The position numbers and the translations under genes were made by a program. Source: CALMKX01 sp036274895 (GTDB taxonomy: Bacteria > Acidobacteriota > Thermoanaerobaculia > Multivoradales > SZUA-115). From it: a stretch of DNA of 64,000 nucleotides. Shown here in pieces: positions 33,401 to 41,475 of the stretch (its first letter is position 1; the number at the start of each line of letters is the position of its first letter). Below the pieces are notes generated by a model, which was given only the letters and a program-made list of their open reading frames with translations, ran no database searches and had not been told where the DNA came from. The DNA lies in the NCBI GenBank assembly GCA_036274895.1, contig DASUEU010000069.1, forward strand, positions 62,001-126,000, given 5' to 3'.

Positions 33401-35611
33401 AGCGCCCTGACACTGACCTCGGTGACCCCCTCCCAGGGCACCTGCGCACCCACCACCACGGCCTTCACCTGCTCTCTGGGCGTGCTGGCGGCCGGAGGCA
33501 ACGCTTCGATCGTCCTCCAGACCACGGTCTCCTCGAGCGCGGCCGGCACGGTCACCAACACCGCCACCGTGGCCGCCGGCACCGGCGACGTGGACCCCGC
33601 CGCGGCCAACAACAGCAGCCAGGCCTTCACCACCGTGCTGGGCCAGGCCAACCTGGTGTTGACCAAGGCCGACGCCCCGGACCCGGTGGTGGCCGGCAAC
33701 AGCCTGGTCTACACCCTGACGGCCACCAACAACGGCCCGGGGGAGGCCACCGGCGTGGTGCTCACCGACCCTCTGCCCGGGGTGCTCACCCTGATCTCCT
33801 CGTCGCCCCCCGGCCTGTGCAGCAGCTCGGCCGGCACGGTCTCCTGCGCCCTCGGCACCCTGGCGCCGGGGGCCTCCCGGCAGATCGAGCTGACCGCGGC
33901 CCTGTCGCTCTCGGCCTCGGGCACGCTGACCAACGTCGCCACCCTGATCGGCCAGCAGGCCGACCCGACCCCGGCCGACAATACCGCCACGGCCCTGACC
34001 ACCGTGGGGCCGCCGGTCGATCTGGAGGTGACGATCGTCGATACTCCCGACCCCGTGCCGGTGGGCGACACCCTGCTCTACACCGTCACCGTGGTCAACC
34101 ACGGGCCGGCCACGGCCACCGGCGTCCAGCTGCTCGACACCGTGCCGGCCGGGCTCACCCTGGTCTCGGCCGTGCCGGGCCAGGGCGCCTGCTCGCCGGC
34201 GGGGAACGTCATTCCCTGTGCCCTCGGCTCGCTCACCAACGGCCAGTCGGTGACGGTCTTCGTCTCCACCACCGTCGGCGCCGCGGCGGTGGGGCAGATC
34301 AGCAACACCGCGACCGTTTCGAGCGAGGCCCTGGATCGCGAGCCCGCCAACGACTCGGCCACCGCCCTGACCACGGTCACCGCCGTGGCCGACCTCGGCG
34401 TCACCCTGGTGGATGCTCCCGATCCCCTGGGGGTGGGCGAGCAGCTGACCTTCACCGCCACGGTCTCGAACTCGGGACCGGCCACCGGCCTGGCCACCAC
34501 CTTCGCCACCAGCCTGCCTGCCGGCCTCACCCTGCTCTCGGCGGTGCCCACTCAGGGCTCCTGCACGCCCAGCGGCGCGAGCGTCTCCTGCAACCTGGGC
34601 AGCCTGGCCAACGGGCTCTCGGCCATGGTGGTGCTCCAGGCCTCGGTAGCCTCGACGGCGCCGGCCTCGCTGGTCACCACCGTGACGGTCTCTGGCGCGG
34701 GGAGCGACCCCAACGCCGCCAACGACAGCGCCACGGCGACCACCACCGTCAACCTGCTGGCGGACCTCGCCCTGACCCTCGCCGACTCGCCCGACCCGGT
34801 GGGGGCCGGTGGCACCCTGACCTACCAACTCGGCGTGACCAACGCCGGGCCGGCTCAGGCACCCGGGGTGGTGGTGACGCTGGACCTGGAATCCGGGCTG
34901 CTCCTGCTCTCGAGCCCGTCGCTCGCCCCCGAGGCCCTGATCTTCGCGGACGGCTTCGAGTCCGGGGACTTCTCGGCCTGGACCTCGGTGGTCGGGCTGC
35001 CGTTCGTGGGCGGCTCCGGCTGTACCCAGTCTGGCTCGGTGGTCACCTGCCCCCTGGGCACCCTGGCCGCCGGCGCGAGCGTGCAGCGCTCGGTGCCGGT
35101 GCTGGTGTCGCAGACCGCCTCCGGCTCTCTCGTGGCCAACGCTTCGGTGGTGAGCGGCGTCGCCGATCCGGTGGCGACCAACGACAGCGCTTCGACCTCC
35201 ACCGCCGTCAGCCGCTCGGTCGACCTCGCCCTGTCGGTCACCGACTCGCCCGACCCGGTGTCGCCGGGTGGTGAGGTGACCTACGTCTGGACGGTGACCA
35301 ATACCGGCGCCGCCGCCGACTCGGGGGTGATGCTGACCGATCCCCTGCCGCCGGAGCTCAGCCTGCTCTCGGCCACGCCGTCGCAGGGCAGCTGTGCGGG
35401 CTCGAGCCTGGTGGTCTGCAACCTGGGGGTGATCGCCGGCGGCAGCTCGGCCAGCGTGGTGGTCAGCGCCGCCGTGGCCCTGAGCGCGGTGGGAGCCCTG
35501 ACCAACACCGCCAGCGTGGACGGCGTGCAGCTCGACCCCAACCTGGTGAACAACACCGCCACGGCGGTCACCGGGGTTGGTTTCTCCCTGGGACCCGCGC
35601 CCGAACGATGA
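30464..35611 (+). CDS. Giant secreted DUF11-repeat protein
   Basis: A protein of about 1,715 residues. I chose the GTG at 30464, giving VRATLLLAGAVLLASASSLPAQ as signal peptide; the open frame before it reads through a REP-like repeat. An N-terminal beta-rich domain of about 260 residues (AQIFLLDNGPLEVEIREDNG) is followed by eleven DUF11 repeats with the pattern VVTKTESVDPVAAGSG...LTYAITVANNGPS. Repeats 2-3 and 4-5 are a 798-nt tandem duplication. Repeat 10 is interrupted by IFADGFESGDFSAWTS. No sorting or autotransporter domain is seen at the end. Such proteins are usually surface or extracellular. The stop overlaps the ATG of the next PHV-repeat gene (ATGA). Confidence 0.8.
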   Translation: MRATLLLAGAVLLASASSLPAQIFLLDNGPLEVEIREDNGAIHAVRFNSREYFRIFTHVSDWGLQLGGNTATFALNGSDGLEGVPVSITAAGSGVVTAAGTYTLGGANVAVERRYDLVPGQDALRIITRLTNNGFAPVTLRGFDTFDPDQGVDGGVGVATFNDVEVQPTPGGTVRVGLAYPPVEGAGVQYASALCAPASHSVDAGGPFQIGSGSELNSVFTTPVDGAGALEDLGTHHAYEVTLFAGVTRTATVVLGFGLSPTSARNAALSRCGEVDLRVEKTGSPATVVAGSGPQNFSYLARVTNRSTRGVTGLVLDDFQSSLPGVTVDSITPSPGTTFSGTAWTVGTLPAGESRTLSLVLTAGPSAPGGVSFSNFINVAGLDQHRVLTGDDAAESLVSIVRRVDLVVTKTESVDPVAAGSGANNLTYAITVANNGPSDASGVVISDALTMPTGVGLTAIASSPGTTVTAIGPPLVLSWNVGTLPRGQSRFLNLGLTVGADAATGTDTVGDVVSIGAVNEPRINTGDDGATVFTSVRRLLELVVTQSESVDPVVAGSGPGNLTYVVTVTNNGPVVANGLQLSEILSLPAGVTLDAAVPSGGTTFTSPVWNVGTLGVGQSRTLTLVLSVGPSAANGTSVIASSAAVIAVDETPANSSTLAVSHLTSIVRQVDLVVTKTESVDPVAAGSGANNLTYAITVANNGPSDASGLVLSDLMTMPTGVGITSIASSPGTTVTAIGPPIVLSWDVGTLPRGQSRFLNLGLTVGPDTAIGTDTVGDVVSVGAINETLVNTGDDSKSVFTSVRRLLDLVVTQSESVDPVIAGSGPGNLTYVVTVTNNGPVSANGLQLSEILSLPAGVTLDAAVPSGGTTFTSPVWNLGTLGVGASRTLTLVLSVGPSAANGTAVIASSAAVIALEETPTSTSTLSAAHLTSIQRRPDLSVTKVDLVDPVAAGSTLTYNLTVANAGPSDATAATVSDTLPSALTLTSVTPSQGTCAPTTTAFTCSLGVLAAGGNASIVLQTTVSSSAAGTVTNTATVAAGTGDVDPAAANNSSQAFTTVLGQANLVLTKADAPDPVVAGNSLVYTLTATNNGPGEATGVVLTDPLPGVLTLISSSPPGLCSSSAGTVSCALGTLAPGASRQIELTAALSLSASGTLTNVATLIGQQADPTPADNTATALTTVGPPVDLEVTIVDTPDPVPVGDTLLYTVTVVNHGPATATGVQLLDTVPAGLTLVSAVPGQGACSPAGNVIPCALGSLTNGQSVTVFVSTTVGAAAVGQISNTATVSSEALDREPANDSATALTTVTAVADLGVTLVDAPDPLGVGEQLTFTATVSNSGPATGLATTFATSLPAGLTLLSAVPTQGSCTPSGASVSCNLGSLANGLSAMVVLQASVASTAPASLVTTVTVSGAGSDPNAANDSATATTTVNLLADLALTLADSPDPVGAGGTLTYQLGVTNAGPAQAPGVVVTLDLESGLLLLSSPSLAPEALIFADGFESGDFSAWTSVVGLPFVGGSGCTQSGSVVTCPLGTLAAGASVQRSVPVLVSQTASGSLVANASVVSGVADPVATNDSASTSTAVSRSVDLALSVTDSPDPVSPGGEVTYVWTVTNTGAAADSGVMLTDPLPPELSLLSATPSQGSCAGSSLVVCNLGVIAGGSSASVVVSAAVALSAVGALTNTASVDGVQLDPNLVNNTATAVTGVGFSLGPAPER
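31673..33268 (+). repeat. Tandem duplication of two 798-nt units in the DUF11 gene
   Basis: The unit starting GTCGACCTGGTGGTGACCAA at 31673 recurs at 32471, a period of 798 nt (266 codons). Each unit encodes one VVTKTESVDPVAAGSGANN repeat and one VVTQSESVDPV(V/I)AGSG repeat. Most differences between the units are single-base, so the duplication is fairly recent or maintained by gene conversion. Confidence 0.85.
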
Positions 35612-36267
35612 GCCGGCCCCTGGCGCCCCACGTCCAGGCCGCGATGGCAGCTAACGGCTGCCGGAGCGTGGCGCAGAGGGCCACCCCCCGGCCGGCCGCA
35701 GCACCCCGGGCGGTGGCACAGCCGGCCGCTGTGGCGAGCTTCGCCCCCCACGTGCAGCGGGGCATCCGCTTCGAGGGCTACCAGGTGCCACCCGGCTCGG
35801 GCGTGCCGCGGGGCGGTGGCGACGAGTTCGTGCTCTACGACGAGAAGAAGCTGGGCGGCGCCCCGCCACCGCCGCCGAAGCGGGGGGTGTTCGTGCTCGG
35901 CTGCGGCGAGAAGGGCGAGAGTTGCGCCGTGACCAGCCTCGAGACCGGCCGCTCGGCCCCGGCCGGGGACGTTTACGCCGGCTTCGTGCGGATGAAAAAG
36001 GGGGGGCCGATCTACGTCTCGCCCCGGCCCGGCGTGGGCCTCCAGGGCGACAGCCACCCGACCATCGCCTCGCGCACTCCCGAGTGGGGCAAGGGGCAGC
36101 GGGCGGTGGTGGCGGCCGGGGAGGTGGGGGTCCTGGGCAGCGCCATCGTCGGCCACAACGACAAGACCGGCCACTTCCAGTCCCGCCACAACCGCCAGCA
36201 ATCCGGCATGCCGGCGGAGAAGTTCCACCCGTTCACCCAGGATCCGAAGGATTGGTACAAGGGCTGA
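35608..36267 (+). CDS. PHV-repeat cargo protein 7, unknown toxin domain
   Basis: The 219-residue protein begins with APHVQAAMAA and has FAPHVQRGIRF near residue 46, the same short motif as the post-clpV cargo proteins, so I place it in the same cargo class. The C-terminal part contains AVVAAGEVGVLGSAIVGHND followed by KTGHFQSRHNRQQSG. This resembles a motif (NNxSGHYxP) seen at the end of several polymorphic toxins, but I cannot name the activity. The ATG overlaps the DUF11 stop, and vgrG starts 4 nt after this gene, which strongly suggests that it is loaded on that VgrG. Confidence 0.65.
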   Translation: MSRPLAPHVQAAMAANGCRSVAQRATPRPAAAPRAVAQPAAVASFAPHVQRGIRFEGYQVPPGSGVPRGGGDEFVLYDEKKLGGAPPPPPKRGVFVLGCGEKGESCAVTSLETGRSAPAGDVYAGFVRMKKGGPIYVSPRPGVGLQGDSHPTIASRTPEWGKGQRAVVAAGEVGVLGSAIVGHNDKTGHFQSRHNRQQSGMPAEKFHPFTQDPKDWYKG

Positions 36268-36271
36268 CCCC

Positions 36272-38338
36272 ATGGCCTTCACCCAGGACAACCGCTACTT
36301 CAAGATCACCACGCCTCTCGGCAAGGACAAGCTGCTGCTGACCTCGTTCTCGGGTGTGGAGGGGATCTCCACCCTCTTCCACTTCGACCTCGAGCTGGAG
36401 TCCGAGGACCCGGCCCTCGACTTCAAGACGATCGTCGGCAAGGGGGCGACGGTGGCGATCACGCTGGCGGATGACTCCACCCGCTACCTCCACGGCATCG
36501 TCACCCGCTTCGTGGCCCAGGGGGGCGGGCCGGTGCTCTATCGCTACCGCGCGGAGCTCTCGCCGTGGCTCTGGTTGATGACCCAGAGCGTGGATTGCCG
36601 GATCTTCCAGGAAAAGTCCGTACCGGACATCATCACTCAGGTTTTCGGCGACCTCGGCTTCACCGACTTCAAGAAGAGCCTGACCGGCAGCTACACCCCT
36701 CGCGAGTATTGCGTGCAGTACAACGAGACGGCCTTCGCCTTTGTCTCCCGCCTGATGGAGGACGAGGGGATCTTCTACTTCTTCGAGCACGCCGACGGCA
36801 AGCACACCCTGGTGATGGGGGACGACGCCTCGGCGTTCGTCGCCTGCACCGGTGCGGCCAAGGTGAGCTATGGCCACGCCGACGAGTGGACGCAGCAGAA
36901 CTCGGTCAAGAGCCTCACGGTGGAGGAGAACGTCATCCCCGGCGCCTTCGCCCTGGATGATTTCTCCTTCGAGACCCCTTCGACCGATCTGATGGCGAGC
37001 GTCGATTCCACCCTCGCCCAGAACGGCAGCAAGCGGCGGATCTACGCCTACCCGGGCGGCTTCCTCAAGAAGGACCAGGGCGACGCCCGCACCAAGAAGG
37101 TGGCGGTGGAGCACGAGGTGAGGTTGCGCCGGGCCCGCGGTGAGAGCTTCTGCCGGGCCTTCGTCGCCGGTACCAAGACGACCCTCGAGAACCACGGCCG
37201 GGCGGACTTCAACGTCGAGTACGTGCTCGCTCGCCTCGAGCATCGCGGCAGCCTCAACGGCTACTCGAACAGCTTCGAGGCCTTCCCTTCGAGCGCACCG
37301 TTCCGCCCGCCCCGGGCGACGCCCCGGCCGGTCATCCCCGGCACCCAGACGGCGATCGTGGTCGGCAAGTCGGGGGAGGAGATCTGGACCGACAAGTACG
37401 GCCGCATCAAGGTGCAGTTCCACTGGGACCAGCTGGGCAAGAAGGACGAGAAGAGCTCCTGCTGGATCCGCGTCGCCCACGGCTGGGCCGGCAAGTCCTG
37501 GGGGCAGATCTTCCTGCCGCGCATCGGCCAGGAGGTGGTGGTCTCTTTCCTCGAAGGGGACCCCGACCGGCCCCTGGTCACCGGCTCGGTCTACAACGCC
37601 GAGCAGACCGTGCCCTACGGCCTGCCGGACGATCAGACCAAGAGCACCATCAAGAGCAACGTCTCGAAAGGCGGCGGTGGTTACAACGAGCTGCGCTTCG
37701 AGGACAAAAAGGACTCGGAAGAGGTCTACGTCCAGGCCGAGAAGGACTACAACCGGGTGGTCAAGAACAACGACACCCTGAAAGTCGGCTTCGAGAAGAA
37801 GGACAAGGGCGACCAGACCATCGACGTCTATAACGATCGCACGGTGACCATCGATCAAGGCAACGAGTCCCTCCAAGTGAAGAAGGGCAACCGATCGATC
37901 AAGGTCGATACCGGCAACGAGACCCACGACGTCAAGGGCACCCGCACGCTCACCATCACCGGCGACGAGACCCACAACGACAAGGCCAACTTCAACCACA
38001 ACGTCGACGGCAACTACGTGCTCAAGGTCAAAGGTGACCTGACCATCGACGTCACCGGCAAGGTGACCATCAAGTCCGGCGCGGCGATGGCGATCGAGTC
38101 CGGTGCCACCCTCTCGGCCAAGGCCGCGACCTCCTTCACCGCCGAGGCGGGCACCAGCTACACCGCCAAGGCCGGTACCTCGCTGACCAACGAGGCCGGC
38201 ACTTCGCTCACCAACAAGGCCGGCACCTCGTTGACCAACGACGCCGGCATCTCGATGACCAACAAGGCCTCCGCCACCCAGACTGTCGACGGCGGCGGCA
38301 TGCTCACCTTGAAGGGTGGGCTGGTGAAGATCAACTGA
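36272..38338 (+). CDS. vgrG: T6SS spike protein VgrG (TssI)
   Basis: The 688-residue protein has the gp27/gp44-like region (SFSGVEGISTLFHFDLEL; REYCVQYNETAFAFVSRLME), the gp5 OB-fold (DKYGRIKVQFHWD; WGQIFLPRIGQEVVV) and a long C-terminal beta-prism. Near the end, the 8-residue pattern AGTSLTN(E/K/D) repeats five or six times (about 38145-38270). There is no extra toxin domain, so it carries separate effectors. It is preceded by a PHV-repeat protein and faced by a PAAR protein, giving a complete spike-cargo set. Confidence 0.96.
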   Translation: MAFTQDNRYFKITTPLGKDKLLLTSFSGVEGISTLFHFDLELESEDPALDFKTIVGKGATVAITLADDSTRYLHGIVTRFVAQGGGPVLYRYRAELSPWLWLMTQSVDCRIFQEKSVPDIITQVFGDLGFTDFKKSLTGSYTPREYCVQYNETAFAFVSRLMEDEGIFYFFEHADGKHTLVMGDDASAFVACTGAAKVSYGHADEWTQQNSVKSLTVEENVIPGAFALDDFSFETPSTDLMASVDSTLAQNGSKRRIYAYPGGFLKKDQGDARTKKVAVEHEVRLRRARGESFCRAFVAGTKTTLENHGRADFNVEYVLARLEHRGSLNGYSNSFEAFPSSAPFRPPRATPRPVIPGTQTAIVVGKSGEEIWTDKYGRIKVQFHWDQLGKKDEKSSCWIRVAHGWAGKSWGQIFLPRIGQEVVVSFLEGDPDRPLVTGSVYNAEQTVPYGLPDDQTKSTIKSNVSKGGGGYNELRFEDKKDSEEVYVQAEKDYNRVVKNNDTLKVGFEKKDKGDQTIDVYNDRTVTIDQGNESLQVKKGNRSIKVDTGNETHDVKGTRTLTITGDETHNDKANFNHNVDGNYVLKVKGDLTIDVTGKVTIKSGAAMAIESGATLSAKAATSFTAEAGTSYTAKAGTSLTNEAGTSLTNKAGTSLTNDAGISMTNKASATQTVDGGGMLTLKGGLVKIN

Positions 38339-38353
38339 AGGCGGGGGCGGGCG

Positions 38354-38740
38354 TCAGCCGCCGATCAGAACCGTCGGGCAGCCGGGAGGCAGGATCTTGC
38401 CGGTGGGTCCGGGGATGGGGGCCACGCAGCTGGTGTGGGCCGTCATGTCGCCGACCCGGGCGGCCGGCAGGTTCTCGATCAGCACGGTGAAGGCTCCGAG
38501 GGCCACCATCGCCGGCCCGCCGGGCACGCAGCCCGCGATGATGCAGGGCGAAGTGGTGTCGGTGACCCGGGCTGCCGGCTGGTTGCCGATCAAGACGGTG
38601 CCGGCCCCCTTGATCAGGTTCTGAGGTAGGGCCGGCAGGGGAACGGGTGTGGGAACGGGAGCGGGAGGGTGGATGGGAGCGTGGCAATGCGGTGCGTCGT
38701 TCTGCACCATGTCGCCGAGCCGTGCGGCGGGCTTGCCCAT
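38354..38740 (-). CDS. PAAR-domain spike tip protein
   Basis: A 128-residue protein with PAAR-type sequence: GKPAARLGDMVQNDAPHCH at the start, then VLIGNQPAARVTDTTSPC and VLIENLPAARVGDMTAH. Its His and Cys residues fit the single zinc that caps the cone. It would sharpen the VgrG spike. It has no toxin extension. It lies convergent with vgrG with a 15-nt gap rather than in the same operon. The ATG at 38740 was chosen over an upstream GTG because similarity begins there. Confidence 0.9.
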   Translation of the reverse strand: MGKPAARLGDMVQNDAPHCHAPIHPPAPVPTPVPLPALPQNLIKGAGTVLIGNQPAARVTDTTSPCIIAGCVPGGPAMVALGAFTVLIENLPAARVGDMTAHTSCVAPIPGPTGKILPPGCPTVLIGG

Positions 38741-38805
38741 GGCCGAGGAGTATAGCCCGCCGTCTCCTGCGCTATGATCACTGATCCACACTTGAGGATT
38801 CGTCG

Positions 38806-39441
38806 ATGACGGAAGCGGTCGAGGTCACCGAGGTCGACGCCGAAGGTCGCGTGACGGCGCGCCAGACCTTGGTGGCGGGGCGTCTGGAGGGCGAGGCATT
38901 GGAATATTCGCCGGACGGCCAAGTGGCTTCCCGTACGCAGTTCCTGGCCGGCCGGCCCCACGGCGAGCACCAGGTCTTCGACGAGAAGGGCCGTCTCACC
39001 GGACGCTTCACCTTCGCCGAGGGGCTCCTCGACGGCCCCGCCGAGCTGCTGGAGGGCGGCCAGCCCCAGGCCCGCTTCGCCTTCCGGCGCGGCAAGCGGG
39101 ACGGCGAATCCGCGCTCTACGGCGAGGACGGCGAGCCCACGATGATCTGCCACTACCGGGGCGGAGAGCTCGAGGGCCCGGCCTCCTGGTATGCCCCCGG
39201 GGGCCTGCTGGCCCGCACCGGGACCTACGTCGGAGGCAAGCTCGAGGGTGAGGTGCTCGACTACCACGACAACGGCAAGGTGCGCGAGCGCTCGACCTTC
39301 CGCGCCGGCAAGCTCGAGGGCGAGGTGGTCCGCTACCGCAAGAACGGCACGGTGCGGGAGACCCAGCGCTTCGCCGCCGGCAAGCCGGCCACCCCGCCCA
39401 CGCCCCACGACGAGCAGGGCCGGCCCCTGCCGGCAAGGTGA
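38806..39441 (+). CDS. MORN/YwqK-like repeat protein
   Basis: The 211-residue protein is made of about eight MORN-variant repeats of roughly 23 residues, with the pattern GRLEGEALEYSPDGQV, GELEGPASWYAPGG and GKLEGEVVRYRKNGTV. Such proteins are annotated as YwqK-type antitoxins and are common near polymorphic toxin loci. It has no signal peptide and would be cytoplasmic. It starts 65 nt from the divergent PAAR gene; TATGAT at 38773-38778 is a possible -10. It could be an immunity or accessory factor for a T6SS toxin, but nothing in the sequence proves this. Confidence 0.75.
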   Translation: MTEAVEVTEVDAEGRVTARQTLVAGRLEGEALEYSPDGQVASRTQFLAGRPHGEHQVFDEKGRLTGRFTFAEGLLDGPAELLEGGQPQARFAFRRGKRDGESALYGEDGEPTMICHYRGGELEGPASWYAPGGLLARTGTYVGGKLEGEVLDYHDNGKVRERSTFRAGKLEGEVVRYRKNGTVRETQRFAAGKPATPPTPHDEQGRPLPAR

Positions 39442-39452
39442 GGGCGAGGACG

Positions 39453-40139
39453 ATGCTGCACAAGATGTACGTCTTCCGCCTGCACAAGAACGGTGTCATC
39501 GCCGTCGCCGTCGGGGCCCTGCTGCTGGCCGTGCTGATCTTCGCCGGTGGCTGGCTGGTGGGGGTGGAGCACGGCGTGGTGCTGGCCCGCCGGCTGACGC
39601 CGCCGGCCGAGGCCCTGGCCCAGGTCCAGGCGGTCGGCTTGCAGGTCCCGCCCGCCCCGGCCGTCGCGGCGCCGGCCGTGCCGGCCCCGGCTGTGCCGGC
39701 CCCGGCAGTGACGGCCCCGGCAATGACGGTACCGGCAGTGACGGCACCGGCCGCGCCGGCCCTGGCCTCGCCCGCACCCGCCGAGCGCACCCCGGAGCCC
39801 GAGCCGGTGAGCCCTGAGGCCGCGCCTGCCGAATCGCCGCCGGCCCCGGTGGCGGCAGCCCCCGCCGCCACCCTGGTGCCGCGCGCCTACTGCCTCCAGG
39901 TGGCCGCCTTCCTGGTCGAGGACAACGCCAAGGCGGCGGTGGCGGAGCTCACCGAGCGAGGCTTCGAGCCCCAGGTAGTCAGGGATCGCGGCTCTCTGGA
40001 CCGTACCCTCTACCGCGTCCTGGTGGGCCGCTACGCCACCCGCGCCGAGGCCGCCGCTGCCGCCCGCGCCTTCCGCCGCGAGGAGCGCCAGGACGCCATC
40101 GTGGTCGAGGCGCGAGTCGCCCCTACTTCTTCAGGGTAA
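39453..40139 (+). CDS. Membrane-anchored SPOR-domain protein
   Basis: A 228-residue protein with one membrane helix (GVIAVAVGALLLAVLIFAGGW), a linker of about 100 residues rich in Ala, Pro and Val (APAVPAPAVTAPA repeats) and a C-terminal SPOR domain (AYCLQVAAFLVEDNAKAAV; YRVLVGRYATRAEAAAAAR) that binds denuded peptidoglycan at division sites. I chose the ATG at 39453; a GTG at 39438 overlaps the preceding stop and is an alternative. The 3' end overlaps the opposing outer-membrane protein gene by 17 nt. Confidence 0.82.
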   Translation: MLHKMYVFRLHKNGVIAVAVGALLLAVLIFAGGWLVGVEHGVVLARRLTPPAEALAQVQAVGLQVPPAPAVAAPAVPAPAVPAPAVTAPAMTVPAVTAPAAPALASPAPAERTPEPEPVSPEAAPAESPPAPVAAAPAATLVPRAYCLQVAAFLVEDNAKAAVAELTERGFEPQVVRDRGSLDRTLYRVLVGRYATRAEAAAAARAFRREERQDAIVVEARVAPTSSG

Positions 40140-41403
40140 TCACCAGCCGCCAGTCGGTGGTCCGCCAGTTGCCGTTGATCTCGTCGACGTTGGTGGTCAC
40201 CACCCGGCCCTCCCAGGTCGTCCACGAGAACGCCACGTCGAGCCAGTCGAGGCCGAAGCCCGCGGCGTAGAGCGAGCGGTCGGCGTCGGCCAAGAAGGGG
40301 CCCACGGTCTCGTCCGGCTGGGGGGACTCCTCAAAGCCAGCGCCGAAGCGGAACTGCATGCCGGTCGGCGTGCCGATCAGCAGACCGACCCGGTAGGAGA
40401 GGCTTTCCTCGAGGGCCAGCGCGATGGTCTGGTCGAGCTCCGGCTCGGAGGCGAAGCGGAAGCTCAAGGCAGAGACCTCCTGCCAGCCGGTGCGGGAGAC
40501 GTCCACGGCCAGCCACGAGAGCTTCGACAGGCCCACCGCCACGCCCAGGCTCGCCACCTCCGGGTAGGTGAGGCTGGTCTCCATCGAGATCTCGGGGCCG
40601 AAGGGCAGGCTGGCGGCGAAGAGCTGGTCGAGCTGGGCGTTGCCGGTCGGGATCTGGGTGAGCTGGCCCACGCCCTGGTGGTCGATCTCGATCGCGCTGC
40701 GGTAGGCCAGGCCCCAGGCGAAGCGGGTGCCGATGCGGTGGGAGAGGCCGACGTTCCAGCCGAAGCCGCCCTCGAGGTCGCTGTCCACCGCCAGGCTGCC
40801 GACGTCGAGCAGCCGGCCGGTGAAGGGGTTCAGGCCGGGGTAGCGCCTCAGCAGGGAGAGGTCCGACGAGCGGTAGGTGAGGCCCAGGCCGAGGCCCAAA
40901 TTCTCGGTGGCGGCGAAGGAAATCGTGGGGTTCAAGTCCCAGGTGCGGATCTCCGAGCGCAGGGCCACGTAGCGGCCGGCGAAGCCCCCCTTGTCGCTCC
41001 ACTGGTTGCTGTGCAGGAAGGGAGAGAAGGCGCCCAGGCCGAACACGGCCTTCTCACCCAGGGGCAGCAGGACGTAGAGGTGGGCCGGCAGCTCCAGGGG
41101 TGTCTCCTGCTCGCCGGTGGTGCCGGCACCCGGTCCGGGCGCGAGGCCCTGGTAAAGCCCCTCGTTCAAGCGGTAGGCGGTGAAGCCTCCGGCCACGGCC
41201 TTCTTCTTTTTGAGCAGGGCGAGGCCGCCGGGGTTGTAGTAGAGGGCGGTGGGATCGTCCGCCAGGGCCGTGAAGGCGCCACCGAGCCCGGTGGCCTTGG
41301 CCCCCTGGGAGGTGAAGGCGAAGCCCTCGGCGTGGAGGGGGAAGGCCAGAGCCAAGGCCAGCAATCCAGCCGCCGATCCACGCACCGCAAGCATCCTGAG
41401 CAT
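40123..41403 (-). CDS. FadL/OmpP1-family outer-membrane transport protein
   Basis: The 426-residue protein has a signal peptide (SAAGLLALALAFPLHAEG) and then the family signature GAKATGLGGAFTALADDPTALYYNPGGLA. The rest alternates short beta strands, as expected for a 14-strand barrel (VALRSEIRTWDLNPTISFA and similar). FadL-type proteins import hydrophobic compounds such as long-chain fatty acids or aromatics. The protein ends in VTLKK rather than an aromatic residue. The ATG at 41403 follows GAGGAGGGG. Confidence 0.85.
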   Translation of the reverse strand: MLRMLAVRGSAAGLLALALAFPLHAEGFAFTSQGAKATGLGGAFTALADDPTALYYNPGGLALLKKKKAVAGGFTAYRLNEGLYQGLAPGPGAGTTGEQETPLELPAHLYVLLPLGEKAVFGLGAFSPFLHSNQWSDKGGFAGRYVALRSEIRTWDLNPTISFAATENLGLGLGLTYRSSDLSLLRRYPGLNPFTGRLLDVGSLAVDSDLEGGFGWNVGLSHRIGTRFAWGLAYRSAIEIDHQGVGQLTQIPTGNAQLDQLFAASLPFGPEISMETSLTYPEVASLGVAVGLSKLSWLAVDVSRTGWQEVSALSFRFASEPELDQTIALALEESLSYRVGLLIGTPTGMQFRFGAGFEESPQPDETVGPFLADADRSLYAAGFGLDWLDVAFSWTTWEGRVVTTNVDEINGNWRTTDWRLVITLKK

Positions 41404-41475
41404 CCGCGTCCCCTCCTCGAGAGAGCTGTGTCGATGGAGCGAGGGCGACTCTAGCAGGCTTGCCCTCACCCCTCT

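Noticed and set aside
32287..35274. 995-codon plus-strand frame inside the DUF11 gene
   Set aside because: A +1 frame shadow made of Arg/Gly/His/Pro repeats, caused by the repeated codons of the real frame.
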